A stretch of 64,000 nucleotides of DNA from Tolypocladium sp. Sup5 PDA-1 (GCA_000750105.3 JPHH03000023.1:1-64000), one strand, 5' to 3'. Counted from the stretch's first letter, positions 33,460 through 46,097 are shown. Made by a program: numbers and translations. The notes: generated from the letters alone by a model not told the origin.

Positions 33460-36400
33460 TCATCGCCATGCCGTGCCTCCCCTGCTCTCCTGCCGCCGGT
33501 GTCCCGCGGGCGTCGCCCCGACACTAATAGTGACGCGACGGGCCGCCTCATCACGGTCGCGCGGGCTCCCCGTGGCGTCCAGCCGCACGCTGCCCCCCAT
33601 GTTCATCCGCCTCGCCTGCCCGGCCGTGAAACTCCGCTCGGCCTTGTACTCGGTCGGCGAGCACGTCAGCGGCGGACTGCGGCGGCGCTCCAGGCTCCCG
33701 CGGCGATGGCGCGAGATGCCGTTGGTGCTGCTGGCCAGGGCCGGCGCGGGCATGCTCGGCCGCGGAGCAGGCCCAGAGGCAGAGCCAAACGACGGGATGC
33801 GTTTGGCGTTGGACGACGCCGCCGCCGTCAGGGCACTCACTCTACGACCCTTGTCCTTCTTGGCCAAGTTCATCGCACTGCGGAGCTTGCGGGCGTCAAT
33901 GGTGCTGCACTCCGAGTCCGACCCGGCGTCGGGCGTGCCTTGCCGTTGCTGGAGGGGCGTGTTCTCGTCTACGGCGATCGGTCGTGGCAGTCTGGGGCTG
34001 AGTCTGGTTCGTGGGACGGGCAGAGACGGCGGCGACATGTTGCCGGCCTTAGCGGCATCCAATGCTCGCAGCGGCGACGACGTCCTCTCCAACTCGGGCG
34101 AGCTCGACAGCCTCAGGCTCAGAGTCGGCGGCGCTGGAAGCGGCGATCCTCCTTGCTGGCTGGCCGCGCGCGAGCTCTTGGACAGGAATCCGGCCTGGAA
34201 CCTGGTAGGTTTCGACGCCATGAGACTCGTCGCCTCTGGCACCTCCAGGCTCGGGCTCGAATCCCCGTTCGTCGGCTCCTCTGCAGTCAGATGATCAGGC
34301 ACAACCACGAGCGCAGGAGCAGCAGTCTTCTCAGGAGAAGCCTTGTCCAGAGACGAGTCCTGAAACTTCTGCGGCGTCTTCGCAAAGTCTGCCAGGGTGC
34401 CATCCTCGGACTCGTCGTCCCTCCACCTCACGCCGCGGCTCTTGGTCTTCTTGATCGGCGTGAAGTTGATTCCCTTCTTCACCGGGCCCAGGCCCTTACG
34501 CCTTCGCGGCGACGATTTCATGGGACTCGCAAAGACGTGCTCGTTCTGTACCGCTCCGAGCGCCGGCGGGGCGACGGGCCTGACGTACGAGGCCACAGTC
34601 TTCTTCCTCTTGGGAGTTCCTCGGCGCGTAGGCGGGAAGATTTCCACCACGGGCAGCGAGCCGTCAGGTTTGACGACCTGGGAGGCGGCCGTGTATCCCG
34701 TCTGGAGCAGTCGGTTAATGATCTCTTTGGCGTGAGCCACGGCGCTCTCCTCATCCATAGCGAGGGTGTCGGACAGGGAGGTCAACATGTCAAACTGCGC
34801 CGTCAGCAGCATCTGCATCATGGCGGCGTCGCCGGCCTTTTCTTGCTCCAGGACCTCGCGGTAGGCCTCGCGGTTGAAGTTGGACTTGAGCAATTCCGCC
34901 TCGCGACCCAGGCTGGCGTTCTCTCCAGTGTCGGCGCCGTCGATTCCCTCGAGCTGCTTAAGACTATGCGAGAGTGCGGTGTCGATGGCGCGTTCCCAGG
35001 TGGCCTTTTCCAGCTTCTGGTGAATGTGCTGCCGGCTATTCTCCAGCTCGACGAGGATGCCCCGTGCCGTCTTCCGAATGGCCGTCAAGTTTTCCGGCAT
35101 CGCGTCCTCGTCGCCTCGCTGCTCGCAGATGGTGTCAAACGCCGCGATCCAGCCCGACAGCAAGCCGATACGGCGCTCAAAGGCCTTCAACTTCTTCATG
35201 CTCGCGATGCGCTCCTGACGCTCCGCGGCCGAGTTGTCAAACGCCACCCGCAGGCGCTGGATGCCCTCGCGGGCCACGCAGTCGCGCTTCTCGCACTGCT
35301 TGCGGAACTTGGCGAAGAAGGTGTTCTCGGCGTCCTTTTGCTGGGCCTTGAGCTCGTTGATGAGCGCCATCTGCTCGTCGATCTTGACCAAAAAGTCCTT
35401 GACGTGCCGGTTGACATTAAAGACGTTGCGCGTCACCTTGGTCTGGATGTTCTTGGCCCGGTTCGCATACCGCAGCGTGTTCTGCGTCTCGTCAAAGTGC
35501 GCGCTCGACGGGGAGACGCAGACGATCATGACCGTCTTGCAGTTGCCGCCGAGGGAGAACTTGAGCAGCCGCGTGAGCTTGCTGTTCCGGTAGGGCACGT
35601 GCGCCTTCTGGCGTCGGTCGCAGAGGGCGTTGATGCAGCCGCCGAGGGCCAGCAGCGACTTGTTGATGTTGGCGCCCTCGACGAGCCGCTCGCCGCGGTT
35701 CTTGGTCACAGAGGCGCGTTCCGAGCCCGCCAGGTCGATGATGCTGAGCGTGGCCATGGTGTGCGGCTCGTTGACATCGGCGTTTCGGTCCTTGAGCGCC
35801 AGGTTGACCTGCAGCACGGCGTGCGAGCGCGAAGAGGTGGCGTTGGCCTCGGTCGGCGACACGGTGCGGTACTCGTTGCCCTGGACAATCATGTCCATGA
35901 CCTCCTGCACGTCCTTGGGGTGATGGCTGGAGAGCCCCGGCACCGTCACGGCCTGGTTGCTGTCCTCGCGGAGCATCAGGCCCGCCTTGCTGCCGCCGGG
36001 CACCAGCAGGTCGCGGATCGTCTCGTTATAAATCTCCAGGTAGCTCAGGCTGAGCTCCGTCGTCTTCTCCGAGCTCCGTTCTTCAATCTTCTCAAACAGC
36101 TCCTGCATGGTCAAGAAGATGATGCCGGGTTGCTGCGACGTGCCCGTGATGGTGTGCGTCTTTCCGCAGCCTGTGGCCCCGTACGCGAAGACGGTGGCAT
36201 TGTAGCCGTCGAGGACGCTGTCCAGCAGGCTCTTGGTGGTGCCCTCGTAGACGTCGGACTGCGTCGTGTTGTCGTCGAAGACGCGGTCAAAGGCAAAGAC
36301 CTGGTCCTTGACCTTTTTCGACGTCGGGATAACGGATCGGGAGAATCGCTGGACGGGGCTGTCCTCTGGGGGGTCAAAGACTCTGCGGTGTCGTCCGGTC

Positions 36401-36758
36401 AGCTTCGATTCTCGACAGGCACGGGACAGCGTAGGGTATGCTTACAGGCATCGGTCGTCGACGACTTTGATGACGCTGCGGAGGCCGCGTTGGTGAAGCT
36501 TGGGCGTCGGGAGACCGGCAAGGGAGCCGTCGCCCAGGAAGACGGTGTTCTCGTCAGTCTTTTGTCTGCACGCCCCGTCAGCATCTTGCACCCGCGAGCA
36601 TCGTCCCACATGGAGGAGGGTCCTACAGCTGCGCAGCTTCGCGAATCGTAAATGGCCGTACTCGGACTAAGACATGATGAGCGGTGGGGTTCTTCCATCG
36701 GAATGCACGATGCTTGCTTACCGGCCACCGTGATGGACGACTGCCCCGAGTCAACCAT
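33460..36758 (-). CDS. KIP3: Kinesin-8 motor (Kip3 type)
   Basis: Four exons, 36758-36722, 36666-36627, 36565-36446 and 36382-33460, encode 1039 aa. The motor is N-terminal: SSITVAVRVRPFTIREAAQL, P-loop GATGCGKT (about 134-141), switch I NATSSRSHAV, switch II IDLAGSERA, then YRNSKLTRLLKFSLGG and the neck after TLRYANRAKNI. Coiled-coil segments follow, then a basic Ser/Pro-rich tail with many possible phosphosites. Kinesin-8 motors walk to plus ends and shorten microtubules, controlling spindle and nuclear positioning. The first three coding exons are tiny (37, 40 and 120 nt), and each junction restores conserved motor sequence, which supports the model. Assignment to kinesin-8 rests on the N-terminal insert style (FLGDGSLAGLP, LHQRGLRSVIKVVDDR). 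Confidence 0.93.
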
Positions 36759-37754
36759 GGTGTGCTCGAGTCTCTGGTTCCTGTCTCCGGTGGTATATCG
36801 TCGTACGCCCTCTTCGTCGCTCGTCCGATCGCTTCTATCGCGTGTTCTTCGAGCGGCCGTGGCGCGTCGGCGGTGAGTGTCGAGCTCGTGGAGGCGTGAA
36901 CGCTGAAGCAAAACAAGGGGAACAGCGCAGCACAGCAAAATCAAGTGCAGCACGCAAGGCTATCCCCCCAAAAAGCTCTAATCGTGACAACAATGCTCGG
37001 CGTTGGGGGTCGGTTCGAAGGAGGGAGTGGACGGAAAGAATGCCAAAGAAAAAAAGCGTGTCCGTGTTGTGGATTCGACAGGAAGCTATTATCAGCTGTG
37101 CACGCATGAGTGACGTGCATTCTCGTTTGTTGATTCACCCTGGACCGGCGTTGCTGTGGTGACGACAACGCTCCACCTGTCAGGGACGGTGGAGGCTTCA
37201 GTGGCTGCGCTGCCCCTCCACTCTCGGCAGTTGGCGTGGGGCGTCAAACAGCCTACCCTAGAGCGCTCTGCCATTATCAGGCATTGAGTGGTATGCCTGG
37301 CCACCATCGCAGTTTTGTCATCCATGGAGCTGACCGTTGGACTCTACGAAGTACTGGTGACTCTACCGATGCCTACCAAGTATCAAGGTAACAAGCAGAG
37401 CCGAGATGGAGTGCCTTGTCGCCAGCATGAGCCCTCCCAGCGTTCCACGACGACCAGAACAAAGCGCACTGCAGCTCGACGAAACCACCGCGCATTCACG
37501 CATTTCACTGATCAATCTTCACACAAGTGTCCAATGCACGATCAAGTTTGGCCTCACGATGCCACCAGGCATCTTCCAGCAGCACGTCACATTGTATCCT
37601 CGTACTATACACAGCCTAGACGCCCAACCCTGAAAAGCAAAGCAAAATGAGACCTGCCAAACGACCCTTTTACCTCGTGCGTGCGTGCGTGCATGGTATC
37701 TGGTAGTAACCGAATCTCTCATCCTCTCGTCGCCTCCCCTCTATGCGCAGAATC
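36759..37754. other. Kinesin promoter and 3' flank of the zinc-finger gene
   Basis: About 1 kb without a supported gene. A short GTGC/GTGCGT repeat (GCGTGCGTGCGTGCATG) lies near 37678-37694. Nothing else is recognisable. Confidence 0.4.
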
Positions 37755-38875
37755 TCAAGCCACGGCCTGCGGAACAAAGGCGTACCGCGGCATCGCCGCC
37801 ATCCTCTCCTCGGGGCTGATCTCGGTGTCCTCGTACACCATCTTGCCCCTCTTCTCCTTCTTGGCCTTCTTCTCGCCGTCCTCGCCGTCCTCTGGCTTCT
37901 GGGCGGGCTTGATGCCCGCCTCTGCCATGCGGATCATCTGGTCGATGTCGTCGCCTGGCGCAGTGCCCTGGACGCCCTCCGGCCGCTGAGGCAGGCCAGG
38001 CGGGGGGCCTGTGCTGCCTGGAGGTCGCGCTGGCAGTGAGCTCGCGGGGTATCCGTAGGGAGGCTGGCCGTGTGTGGGCTGTCCGGGGAAGCCGGGCTGC
38101 TCAAAGCCTTGCTGTGGCTGCTGATACTGGCCGTCCTGCAACACCACAGTTAGAATAAGAGCAAGAAGAGAAACAACTGCCGCGCCACACCCAAACACGT
38201 ACGTATTGCCCAGGGACAGCATTCGCCGGGGCGGTGCCATTCGCGCTTCCATTCGCAGCCGCCTCTCGCTCCGACTTCTTCATGGCGCGCCACGCTCTCA
38301 ACCTCGCGAGGAGCTCCTCCTTGGTCTCAATCTTGATCTTCTTTCTCGAGTGCTGGTGTGTCTGTCCGGGCAGCGGGTTGCCAGTAGCAATCCGGCGCTC
38401 CTCCTGCGCCTGGTAGAAGGTCTGGATGATGCGGTTGCGGTGCTGTTCGATCATGTCATGCGGGACGCCTTCCATGCCGAAAATCTCCACGTCCAGCCCT
38501 TGACGGTTCGGGAGCGCATTCTCGACTTGGTGGAGCGTCTCCTTGTGGACCTGGTTCATGTGCACGGCGAGACCTTGATGATGCGAAACAGCGTAAGCTA
38601 CTTGTTCTTCAACTACTCCGTGAGCTGCAGAGGGGTCGGGGGTGTGTACCTCCGGCGGTGTTCAGACGTCGGCCGCATCGGTCGCACTTGAAGTGCTTCG
38701 CCTTCTGGTGGGAGGTGAGAAGCTTGAGGTCCTCAAAGTCTCGCTCGCCTTGCGATGAAATATTAGCAAAGTCAGGTCCCTGAAGCTCGGGTGGCGTGCG
38801 CGCCGTACAGTAGTAGCACCACGGACGGGCGAGGACGTCCTCGACGTCCTCGTGCCCGCGATTCTTCTTCCCCAT
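37755..38875 (-). CDS. BuGZ/ZNF207-type C2H2 zinc-finger protein
   Basis: Four exons, 38875-38809, 38748-38650, 38573-38203 and 38135-37755, encode 305 aa. Two adjacent N-terminal zinc fingers read PWCYYCERDFEDLKLLTSHQ and KHFKCDRCGRRLNTAGGLAV, followed by HMNQVHKETLHQVENALPNR and EIFGMEGVPHDMIEQH; this order is the ZNF207/BuGZ signature. Animal BuGZ stabilises Bub3 and promotes spindle assembly through microtubule-linked condensates; fungal homologues are linked to splicing and mitosis less firmly. A Gln/Pro/Gly-rich low-complexity stretch in the C-terminal half fits condensate behaviour. Introns 1 and 2 end in AAG instead of CAG/TAG. Intron 1 (38749-38808) is 60 nt and stays open, so its retention would insert 20 aa inside the first finger. 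Confidence 0.9.
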
Positions 38876-40160
38876 GCTGGGCGGGGGCTGCGGGGAGCGG
38901 CGGATGGGAGGACGATTCGGCGGGTTCGTCGGTGACGGCGCGACGTGCGGCGCGGAGGAGATTCGAACCGCGAAATCGAGGCACGCGAAAGTGCGATGAA
39001 GTTGGATAACGTGTTGCACAGAATGCCTCTTTTGGATCGAGCTTCAGTCGGCCGAAGTTCGGCTTAGGTAATCGGTCCCACACGTCGCCAGTTGCACAAT
39101 ACGCTGGCCAATCCCGGTCTCGGGACCAACCGACCTCTCAATCTGATTCACCTCACAAGTCACAACAGCTACGAGTTGAAGAGTCTTGTCGAAATATTTA
39201 CTCCAGGCTTATTACGAACCTGGGCGCTCTTTCTACTGCTCTTCTTGTCTTACAAAAAGAGTAGATATCCAGATGGGCTTGATTTGGAACGTGCAGACAT
39301 CACCACACGCAGCGCGAGCGCCTCCCACCTGGTGCAGTCCAGGCTACATGGTTGCAAGCACCGTCCTTCTAAGCACGCATTCGGCTAGCCATTGCATCAA
39401 CTCTAGCTGTATCCCATCGAAAGCCCAGCCTGTCCCTGGAGAACAACGCTGATCTCCCCTACCTGGGGATTGGAAATGGGTGAAGCGAGCCCTCTAGCTA
39501 GAAAGAGAACGGAACGAAGTTGAAGAAAGAAAGGCAAATGCCGCAAACGTGATCTGTGAAGGAGTGAAACGAGTCGGTTCCTCGCTATTGCCTCAATGCC
39601 GTAGAGTGCCTCATAGCCCCTTGAAGGGTACAAAGTCAGAGCCTTCGGGCACCAGATGGAATCGACGATGGAGTGATGCAGCACAGGGCTCAGAGGCTAT
39701 AAGTAGGCGTCCAAGTCCGCGTTTCTGTCTTCCCTTCTCAGAGCAATCTCGTCACTAGACCAGATCCCCTCGCCTTCCACAACCCAACTCGATTGGTCTG
39801 TGAGGGACAGCCTAAGTATCAGTAGTTGATAACATCAATATATTTGGCATTGGTTACGAGCTGCCTCTCGGTTCTATATCCCCTTCAAGCCCAATCGTTG
39901 CTTGAAAGTAGTCCAACATACTTACAAGTCTTAGTATGAACAGAAAAGGTATACACCCACTCAGTACCCAACGACAATTATGTAGAAATATGTACCCCAT
40001 GCTCCGAGAAACAGCGCCATGATGTTGTAGTTCAACATCAAATGGCAGTTTGGTATATCCCTTGCCCCAATTTGATCTCACACTCCCCAACGCCGGGCGT
40101 GATAGTACACGCGACTGTAGCTGCCGCCAAACACTCGCAAGCTCCCCAAGCACCATGGGC
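38876..40160. other. Promoter of the zinc-finger gene and 3' flank of regulator 2
   Basis: No gene is supported. A TATA-like CTATAAGTA near 39696-39704, followed by a C/T-rich run on the + strand, could start a transcript, but no meaningful frame follows before 40160. Confidence 0.35.
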
Positions 40161-43100
40161 TCAGCCTTGCGTGGCATGGTGGTCAAACATAATCAAGGGC
40201 CACTGAGCTCCCGGTGGGACCATGCCCATATCCCCGGCTGCTGGCCCGACCGTGCCGTCGGCCAGGACCCCCGAGGCCCCAGACCCTCTGCCAGGGTTGC
40301 CGAGCGTCAGCAGCGCGCTGGCGCTGTACCGCTCCTGGCTGTCCGCAATGGCGGCAGTCCAGTCGTTCCAGGTGTTCCCCCGGCCGGCTTGCCACATGAT
40401 ATCGGCTGGGGCTTGCGTAGGGACGTGCTGTCCCGCCTGGGAAGCAAACGCCGCCAGGGGGTTGGGCTGCGCAGGTCCACCTGGCACGGCTGCCGCGGCG
40501 GGAGCCGTGTTGTAGAACATGGCCGGCTCGGATTGATAGGTAGTCGCGGCTGCGTTGCTCTGGGGCTGATCCCCGTAGGCCAAGGCAGGATATGGCGTCT
40601 GACCGTTGAGGCTGGACTCTTGATAGTACCCCTTCTGTTGCCCGCCTACCTGGGGCGTCCCGTTTGGTACTCCTGCGCTCGCCCGGGTTGCTTGGTACAC
40701 AGATGTCGGCGTCTGATCCTCCTGCTTGATGGGGGCTGGCGCAGGGGGTGGCGACTTTTTGGGGTCATTTCGTCGCATGTCGTGTTCTATCCAGCCGATG
40801 GTTCGTTCGATAATCCCCGAGATCTGGTTGCTGATCCCTGGTCCGCAGCCTGTCAAAGTGTCAGTGCTTGCTGTCAATTCATCCCTGAACAACACATACC
40901 TAGGAGCAAGCTGGTCTCGTTGAGAATCGTCATCCAGTTTTGCATCTCTTCTCGCAGCTGCGCCACCTTGTCTGGCGTCGTCTCGAACCGCCGCTCCCAA
41001 TGCGCGACCAGCATCGAGAAGATGCACACGCCGTAGACCGACATCTGATACCACGTTGTATCCAGCGACTTGCTCCTGTACAACTGCAGCATGCACTCTA
41101 GAAATTCGCGGGCAGTCTCTTCGCAGATGCGCGTGTTGTCGGCCATCACCTTCGGGTCCGTCGTCATGGCCACTGAAGGGTGACGCAAGCACAGCCGAAG
41201 CTCCAGGGAAAACGTGCGCGCGTAGATGGCAGGGATCGATGCGTTCTCGAGACCCTCAGACTCGTTTAGCCGCAGGCTGTCTGGGAGTTGGTCTTCCCAC
41301 TCCTGCAGCTGTTTCTCCAGAGCGTTGACGACACTGAGGTAGTTTTGTGCGTCTCTCCGGACGCTGTAGATGTTGGCGTACATTTCCATGAAGAGGGGGA
41401 TGATTTTCATGCCCACGAGCCCGGCCTGATACGGGCAGGGCAGCGTTCGCGACGTGTCCACGCCTTGGTCGGAAAGAAGCTCGTCTGCAATAGCCAGGGG
41501 AAACTCGGTGTCGAAATCTTGAACGCTGACGGGCAACGGGCATCCCCGCCTGCCGGTGATGGCCACGACCACAGTCAGGATGACCCACCAGGTCCTCTTG
41601 CCCAGCTCATTCTGAAGATCCGTGCCCTCGCCGGGTTTCTTGGAGGAACGGTGCAGATTCAGCTCGAGGGCTCGGTGCAAGGCCATGCTGGTCACGATCG
41701 AGCCACATCCTGGTTTCGGGAAAGCGCGCGTGTGCGACGCAATCAGAGCCAGCGCTTGCACGGCGACCAGTTCCTGGCTGGCGAGAAGGTCGTATATCTT
41801 GCTCAGGGCGAAATGGTAGTGCCTGTTGGACATTTCGTTGAAGTTGTTGCGCTGGTCCGCCTGCTGAGCATTGCGCACGCCGCAGTGAAAGTACATGGCG
41901 GCAAAGATCATGTGCACGATGACGAGATCCGGAGTAGATGGTTCAAAGTCGGGCTCGTCGTAGATTCTTGTCAACTAACGGGGTAGGCAGGTGGTCAGCA
42001 ACGCAGAGTCTGCTTGGAGGCTGAGTGAGAAGGCTTACCAATTGCATCAAGGAAGGCTTGTGGAGGACGGGCAGGAAGATTCCAACCGACATGAAGTACC
42101 ATTCGGCATATGTAAAGGCGTCTTCACGAGACGGAAGGTCGACATGAATGGGGGGGTTGCGGCCCATGCAGGACTGGAGGAAGGCCTGGACGGACTTGTT
42201 GTACAGAGGAGCAGAGGGCTGGGCATCGTCCCCGGGCTCGTCCATGTCTGGGAGATCAAAGGAGGTGGTGTCGATGGTGGTCCCCAGCAGCGTCAGCTTC
42301 GTGCCTCGGATGGAGCTCAGAGGCGCGTTGTCGGGCCCGACGCCGATGTGGTTCTGCTCGGGCCGCGACTCCCACTGGCTACGCGGGAAGTTTGGCGTGA
42401 ACTGAGGTGGCTTGGGCGAGTGGTTCTTGACCCAGAGCGAGCCGACCTGCGACCAGTTGTCGCTCGACGCGGCGCTCGGGACGGCGTTGCCCGTGTCGTC
42501 GGGGTGGTACTGCGCCCAGGAGGCGCCCTGCCAGGACTTGACCTCGACGCCGCTGTCGCGCAGCAGCTTCTCGAGGTCGCCGATGCGGGCCAGCATGCCG
42601 TTCTTCTCGCGCTCCAGCTCCTGCAGGTAGCCTCTGCGCTCGGTGCGGCCGCTGACGCGATCCGTGACGTTGCATTCGAGGTTGAGGTTGATGCAGTGGG
42701 AGCAGCCCTCGGGCAGGGCGTCGCACTTGATCTTGCGCACCTGTGGTCTGGTCAGCATCACGAATTGGCACCTGATGAGGTGAGGGGGGGCTACCTTGCA
42801 TCTGTCGCAGGCCTGGCCGGTGCGCGTGTACGACTGCAGGCGGCTCTTGACGACCGAGGAAAAGTCCTCGGGCCCCCGATCCGTCCGGGGCAGCTTGAGC
42901 CGGCCGCCGTTGCGGTCGCCGAGGCCAGTAGGAGAGCCATCGTCGTCGCCGGGGCCGCTGGCGTCGGCCGACCGTTTGCTCGCGGGCCGGCCCGGCATTA
43001 CGGCCGCGGGCTTGCTCCTGCTCGAGCGCGACGAGGTGCTTGGCGACGAGGGCGTCGAGGACAAGGACGGCGGCGACGAGGGGGCGCTGGCCGTGCCGCG

Positions 43101-43520
43101 GTTGGCGTTGCGGATCGTGAAGCCGTCGGCGGCGGCGGCGGTGGACGAGGCGGTCGAGGTGGTGATGTCGGCGCCCGCGCAGGCGCTGCGAGGCGTGGCG
43201 TTCGTGACAGCGGCGAAGCCCAGGCCCGCGGCTCCAGCTGGCCAATGCGGCTGGAGCTGGTGCTTACCAGCTGACGCAGACGCAGACGCAGACGCAGCGG
43301 CGCCGTTGGGGGCGGACAGCAGCAGCGATGACAGGGGCGGCGACGCTTTGGCGGTGCGGTGGTCCGGCGCCAGGGCAAAGTGGTGGTGGTGGAGGTGGTG
43401 ATGGTGAGGCTGCGGCGCAGAGGAGGGCGAGGTGCAGTACAGCGAGCTCGAGTCTGCCAGGGCTGCCTCGCGCTGATGGGGCAGCTTGGCCCGGCGCTGG
43501 CCCATGGCGGCGTCAATCAT
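40161..43520 (-). CDS. Zn2Cys6 transcription factor 2
   Basis: Exons 43520-42795, 42740-42039, 41974-40900 and 40849-40161 give 1063 aa. The first 230 residues are low-complexity, with His runs near 39-47, an ASASASA repeat and Ser/Pro tracts. The zinc cluster is Cys238, 241, 248, 255, 258 and 265 (TGQACDRCK, then VRKIKCDALPEGCSHCINLN). A linker and coiled coil follow (GYLQELEREKNGMLARIGDL), then the MHR domain (SIVTSMALHRALELNLH, LGKRTWWVILTVVVAITGRR). The C-terminus is Gln/Ala/Pro-rich. The first intron (42741-42794, 54 nt) splits the zinc cluster between Cys241 and Cys248 and contains no stop, so a retained form would carry an 18-residue insert. ATGs at 43520 and 43505 are both possible starts. 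Targets are unknown. Confidence 0.88.
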
Positions 43521-45113
43521 CTCGGTGCAGGCCCGGCTCAGCCAATTGGATGCGCTCCCCAGTCGATCACTGACGATTGATGAGGAGACGGTGTCGGCAC
43601 CGTCGGGTCTCGGTCCAGGCCCAGGTTGCCAGGCCCAGGCGGTCCAGCGGAGGGAGGCTGCTCGATGCACCGCTAATAACCCGCTGTGCAGGGGTCTCGG
43701 CACTTGCACCCAAGGAAAATTGGTGCAACCTGATAATGATGCTTTGACTGAACAGAGATGATTCAGATGAACAAGATGCCGCAATAACGTGAAGCCGGGT
43801 GTGGTTCCTCGATGTCGACGCCTGGAATCATTTACCTGTCGTAGATGTCCTCGTTCTGGGTGCCTCTGAGTGCTCTGGCCCTGCGCTCAAATGACGTCCA
43901 CTGTTATATAGGTACCCTCTCGCCCTCTCCTCGGGCATCACGGTGCAGCACAAGATACGACAACGGGCCGGCACTCCCGACGGAAGCGCCGCGGTGACGC
44001 TTTCTTACCGTTTCCATACCATTTGTCGTGTAGTGCACGAAGTAGCTGCCCTTCTAGAAGACTTCCTTTGCGGTGGCCGGACGGATGGCGTGCGCCACTG
44101 GATCACTGTGGATGCGAATGCCTGCTGCACCTGACCTTGGCCAACGACGGTTGTTAACTTACTTTGTAAACAAGCTCCAGACCTCTGCTCGAGCATGTCT
44201 GTGATGTGGGTATCTTAAGGTAGCTACTTCGTATACTACCTGTGGCGTTGGTAAGGTTGACTGCGCACTCGCAGTAGAGCGATGGGTACAGCGGTCAGGC
44301 AGGAGTGAAGGCTCTGGCTTATCCAAGCGACGTTTGGCCATCGACCCGTCAGACACTCTCGATACGGGCACAGTATTGACGATTTTGCGTAGCTCGTCAG
44401 TCATGGCCGGATAGCAGCTCGATATTCCCAAACAATTTGTCTCTGGGTGTTCAAGCCTTCAAGGTTGGATCCTGTTCTGCATCTCCTCAACCCAACGTGG
44501 ACGCCTTGCACTCTCACCACCACGGTGCAACCAACGGTGGCTGTCGATGGCCCCCAAGTGCCGCTTAATCTCAGCCCTGCGCATCGGGTCCAAGATGCCC
44601 TTCCATGGCTAGCTCGTCTCCTTGCATGCGAAGCCACGGACGTCGTCGGCACTGCGCTCTCTGGCCGCATGACCCGAGGTAGACCCGCAGACACGTGGCT
44701 GTCGATCGCCAACCCGATGTAGTCCGTCCGTACAAGCTGTCACTCTCTGTCTGGCCTCACCCTCAGAGTTATGGAGACTAAATAAGCAGATTTTGCAATG
44801 CTACTCCCTAAAACTCTCGCATCGGCTGCCCCGTGGCCATTGTTTGAGATCGTGATGAGAATGAGAGGGGATGGGGAGTTTTAAAATTAACCTCTATAGT
44901 TCAGCGGACTGGCCGTCAGGGTGACAGTTGGCAGGTGGGCAGGCCTGACATGCCCCAGTTGGGAAAGTGGGGGTCCAATGCCCTCCCTTCAACCCCTCCT
45001 CGACTCACACCCAAACTTGACTTCATCTCGTCGCATCGCCAGAGCCTCAGCGCAAGACTCTCGCTCTCTCCCGCAGCCACCGCCACCAGTAGCGGCTAAG
45101 CTCGAACCCGAAG
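43521..45113. other. Divergent promoter region between regulator 2 and Cgi121
   Basis: 1.6 kb with no supported gene. Frames on both strands (for example 44401-44712) have no recognisable content. It should contain the long leader or promoter of the regulator and the Cgi121 promoter. Confidence 0.4.
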
Positions 45114-45860
45114 ATGTCTCTCGAGACGGTGGCTCTCGAGCACCTCCCGGCCTCGCACACGGTCCACCTCGCCCTCTTCCGCGACGTAAAAAACGCCGCA
45201 TTCCTGCACCAGCAGCTGCTCGACCGCAACGCCGACTTTGAGTACGCCTTTGTCGATGCCTCCGTGGTACGTGACCATTGCTTGCAGACTAGTCGTCCGA
45301 AAGTGGCAACAGGGGAAGGCTATTCCTATTCAATTGCATACTTTGCTAACGCCGGCTTGTTCCAGGTCGTCTCCCGCCGCCAGCTGCTCTCGGTCGTCTT
45401 CAAGGCAGTCTTGGCCGCCGTCAATGGCGCCCTGAAAACACCAAACGTACACTCCGAGATTGTCACATCCCTCAGTGCATCGAACAATGTAAATCACCGA
45501 GCCCAACAGAGATACCTGCGCCTCAGCTAAAACCCTATTTAGATTGCCGACGCCTACCGCCGCTTCGGCATCTCACCGTCCACAAAAGACCTCCTCGCCG
45601 TCAAGGTCACCTTTCCTACAGACTCCAAACCTGAACCACCCTCCAGTGACAAGATCTGGCAACATCTGCAAACAAATGTCCAAGGAGACGCCGTGGCCGT
45701 CACAGACGACAACGTCGCCGCCGCTACGGACATCACCAAGGTCCGCAAGTATTACAAGCTCAATGGGCTCAACTGGATAGAAGCCATCCAGGACGAAAAG
45801 GAGAAGCGCACAGAGCTGGAGATGCTCATACTCGGCGCCATGGCGTTACGGGGAGTCTAA
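45114..45860 (+). CDS. CGI121: KEOPS/EKC complex subunit Cgi121 (TPRKB homologue)
   Basis: Three exons, 45114-45266, 45366-45488 and 45543-45860, encode 197 aa, near the normal family length. Recognisable parts are HTVHLALFRDVKNAAFLHQQ, the FEYAFVDAS strand, LLSVVFKAVLAAVNGALK, and the C-terminal DAYRRFGIS segment followed by DITKVRKYYKLNG. Cgi121 binds the Bud32 kinase and tRNA within KEOPS, which makes the t6A37 modification on ANN-decoding tRNAs; in yeast it also affects telomere length. All junctions keep phase. It is convergent with the proline dehydrogenase gene, about 240 bases apart. Confidence 0.92.
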
Positions 45861-46097
45861 GCAGAGTCAAAGAGCCAGCACGTAATACGAGGTCACTTCG
45901 GTCAGGACTCACGGTCAAGAGTCACGGTCATGAGCCAAGGAAATCATACGTAAATCATCTCATTTCATTATCCCTCCGCCGCCGAGCTATCTTCTTGGCT
46001 AACTCTAATGCAGGAAATGTGCCATGCTCCAAAATCGCTATCAATAAAGACAAATTAACCGCAGCAGGCCGTGCTTGCTTGCTCGAATATCACGCTC

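Noticed and set aside
33499..36651. Very long + strand frame (1050 aa) opposite the kinesin
   Set aside because: It is the antisense shadow of the GC-rich kinesin exon; it has an Arg/Leu/Gly-rich composition and no domains, while the minus strand encodes a clear motor.
41991..43274. 427-aa + frame opposite regulator 2
   Set aside because: Antisense shadow, Gly/Arg/Val-rich.
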